Assembly: GCA_007120485.1 (NCBI GenBank) | Contig: SKNP01000526.1 | Location: 1-5,296 of the forward strand | DNA length: 5,296 nucleotides | Direction: 5' to 3' | DNA from: Nitriliruptoraceae bacterium | GTDB taxonomy: Bacteria > Actinomycetota > Nitriliruptoria > Nitriliruptorales > Nitriliruptoraceae | Program-made: the position numbers and the translations under genes | The notes under the pieces: model-generated | Told to the model about the DNA's origin: nothing | Seen by the model: only the letters and a program-made list of their open reading frames with translations | Databases searched by the model: none | Shown: positions 3,831 to 5,296 of the stretch, piece after piece | Numbering within the stretch: the first letter of the stretch is position 1 | Layout: each line of letters starts with the position of its first letter

Positions 3831-5285
3831 TCAGGCCGTGCCCTCGTCGTCGCTCTCGCTGGCTTCGCTCTCGGCCTCCGCTGGCTCGGCAGGCGTCTCC
3901 GGCTCGGCTGGCTCCGACTCCGCAGGCGCCTCGGCCTCCGCTGAGGTCTCCGCAGCTGCCTCGGCCGCAGCCGCACGCTGCTCGGGGGCGTCCTCGCGCT
4001 CCTCGGGGGGCAGGTCGGCCTCGGCCAACGCCATCTCCTCGGGGCTGAGGTCGGCGGCGTCCGCGCCGAACCCGGCCTGCGCGAAGGCGGCCGCCATCGA
4101 CCCGGAGGTCACCGGGGCGGCGTCATCGCCGGAGGAGTAGGCGGTCTCGACCGCCGGCGCGGTCTCGTAGGGGTCCTGCTCCGTCGGCTCGTCGGCGACC
4201 TGCGCCTGCTTGAGCGAGAGGGAGATCCGGCGTCGGACGGTGTCGATGTCGATGACCTTGACGTCGACCTTGTCACCGACGTTGACGACCGCTTCGGGGA
4301 CCTCGACGTGGCGCTCCGCGAGCTCGGAGATGTGGACGAGGCCCTCGATGCCGTCGGCGACCTTGACGAACGCCCCGAACGGCACGAGCTTGGTGACCTC
4401 GCCGTCGACGATCTGGCCCACCTCGTGCTCGCGGGCGAACGCCTGCCACGGGTCCTCCTGCGTGGCCTTCAGCGACAGCGACACGCGCTCGCGGTCGAGG
4501 TCCACGTCGAGCACCTCGACCTCCACCTCGTCGCCGACCTCGACGACCTCCGAAGGGTGGTCGATGTGCTTCCAGGACAGCTCGGAGACGTGGACGAGCC
4601 CGTCGACGCCACCGAGATCCACGAACGCACCGAAGTTGACGATGCTCGAGACGACGCCGGCGCGCACCTCTCCCTTCTGCAGGGAGGTGAGGAAGCGCTC
4701 ACGGAACTCGCTCTGGGTCTCCTCGAGGAACTTGCGCCGGGACAGGACCACGTTGTTGCGGTTCTTGTCCAGCTCGATGATCTTGCACTCGAGGGTCTCA
4801 CCGACGTAGGGCTGCAGGTCGCGCACGCGCCGCATCTCCACCAGCGAGGCCGGCAGGAAGCCACGCAGGCCGATGTCGAGGATCAGGCCGCCCTTGACCA
4901 CCTCGATGACCGAGCCCTGGACGGTCTTGTCGCCCGTGTAGATCTGCTCGATCGTGCCCCAGGCGCGCTCGTACTGGGCGCGCTTCTTGGACAGGACGAG
5001 GCGGCCTTCCTCGTCCTCCTTCTTCATGACGAGCGCTTCGACCACGTCACCGACGGCGACGATCTCGCTGGGGTCGACGTCGAGCTTGATCGACAGCTCG
5101 CGCGAGGGGATGACGCCCTCGGACTTCCACCCGATGTCGAGCAGGACCTCGTCGGGGTCGACCTTGACCACGACGCCTTCGATGATCTTGCCGTCCTCCA
5201 TCGCGGTGACGGAGCCCTCCAGGGCGGCTTCGAACTCGTCGTCGCTGATGTCGTTCTCGACGATGACGTCGCCGGTGGAGGTCAT
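3831..5285 (-). CDS. rpsA: 30S ribosomal protein S1
   Basis: S1 binds mRNA on the 30S subunit and helps initiation on structured or weak ribosome binding sites. The 484 residues match the actinobacterial four-domain form (M. tuberculosis RpsA is 481). S1 OB-fold repeats lie at about 32-103 (GKIIEGVVVKVDPDEVLLDIG), 118-187 (GDKTVQGSVIEVVKGGLILDI), 204-273 (GEVRAGVVSSIVNFGAFVDLG, then GLVHVSELS) and 289-360 (GQIVDGEVTKLVPFGAFVKVA, then GLVHISELA). Domains 3 and 4 carry the full FGAFV...GLVH.SEL RNA-binding pattern, domains 1 and 2 the degenerate one, as expected. Residues 361-484 form a long disordered tail rich in Ala, Glu and Pro, strongly acidic. The start at 5285 precedes MTSTGDVIVEND; a weak GGGTGG lies four bases upstream. 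The promoter is outside the window. Confidence 0.98.
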   Translation of the reverse strand: MTSTGDVIVENDISDDEFEAALEGSVTAMEDGKIIEGVVVKVDPDEVLLDIGWKSEGVIPSRELSIKLDVDPSEIVAVGDVVEALVMKKEDEEGRLVLSKKRAQYERAWGTIEQIYTGDKTVQGSVIEVVKGGLILDIGLRGFLPASLVEMRRVRDLQPYVGETLECKIIELDKNRNNVVLSRRKFLEETQSEFRERFLTSLQKGEVRAGVVSSIVNFGAFVDLGGVDGLVHVSELSWKHIDHPSEVVEVGDEVEVEVLDVDLDRERVSLSLKATQEDPWQAFAREHEVGQIVDGEVTKLVPFGAFVKVADGIEGLVHISELAERHVEVPEAVVNVGDKVDVKVIDIDTVRRRISLSLKQAQVADEPTEQDPYETAPAVETAYSSGDDAAPVTSGSMAAAFAQAGFGADAADLSPEEMALAEADLPPEEREDAPEQRAAAAEAAAETSAEAEAPAESEPAEPETPAEPAEAESEASESDDEGTA

Positions 5286-5296
5286 GGTGCCACCCG

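Noticed and set aside
3797..3976. 60-residue N-terminal extension of CoaE
   Set aside because: It lies inside rpsA in another frame and is arginine/proline-rich; the CoaE P-loop belongs near the N-terminus.
3838..4809. Ser/Ala/Thr-rich plus-strand open frames opposite rpsA
   Set aside because: They are antisense shadows of the acidic tail and S1 domains, with no start signals or similarity to any family.

Overview
The window is a GC-rich chromosomal stretch in which every supported gene lies on the minus strand. In transcription order (right to left) it holds ribosomal protein S1 (rpsA), dephospho-CoA kinase (coaE), a GAF-ANTAR regulator, a GT-B-like glycosyltransferase, and the first 143 codons of the excinuclease subunit uvrB, which runs off the left edge. 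Very high GC, a 484-residue four-domain S1 protein, a GAF-ANTAR protein and the order rpsA-coaE-...-uvrB all point to an actinobacterium. Mycobacterium tuberculosis has the same backbone (rpsA Rv1630, coaE Rv1631, uvrB Rv1633). The sequence does not fix the genus; a deep-branching actinobacterial lineage is possible.

Layout: 5285-3831 rpsA; 34 bp gap; 3796-3182 coaE; a 182-bp gap (3181-3000) with a stem-loop and a possible promoter with an inverted repeat; 2999-2073 GAF-ANTAR regulator; a 196-bp gap (2072-1877) with a good promoter and a leader whose inverted repeats are mutually exclusive, one of them enclosing the Shine-Dalgarno; 1876-734 glycosyltransferase-like gene; a 303-bp gap (733-431) filled largely by a long imperfect hairpin, three 33-bp tandem repeats and short palindromes; 430-1 uvrB, probably leaderless.

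rpsA and coaE look co-transcribed housekeeping genes. The regulator and the glycosyltransferase look like an accessory pair inserted between coaE and uvrB, each with its own candidate promoter. The points most worth a second look are the switch-like leader of the glycosyltransferase gene, the compound repeat element upstream of uvrB, and the end of the glycosyltransferase, which reads exactly like the N-terminus of a formamidopyrimidine-DNA glycosylase right where the repeat element begins.
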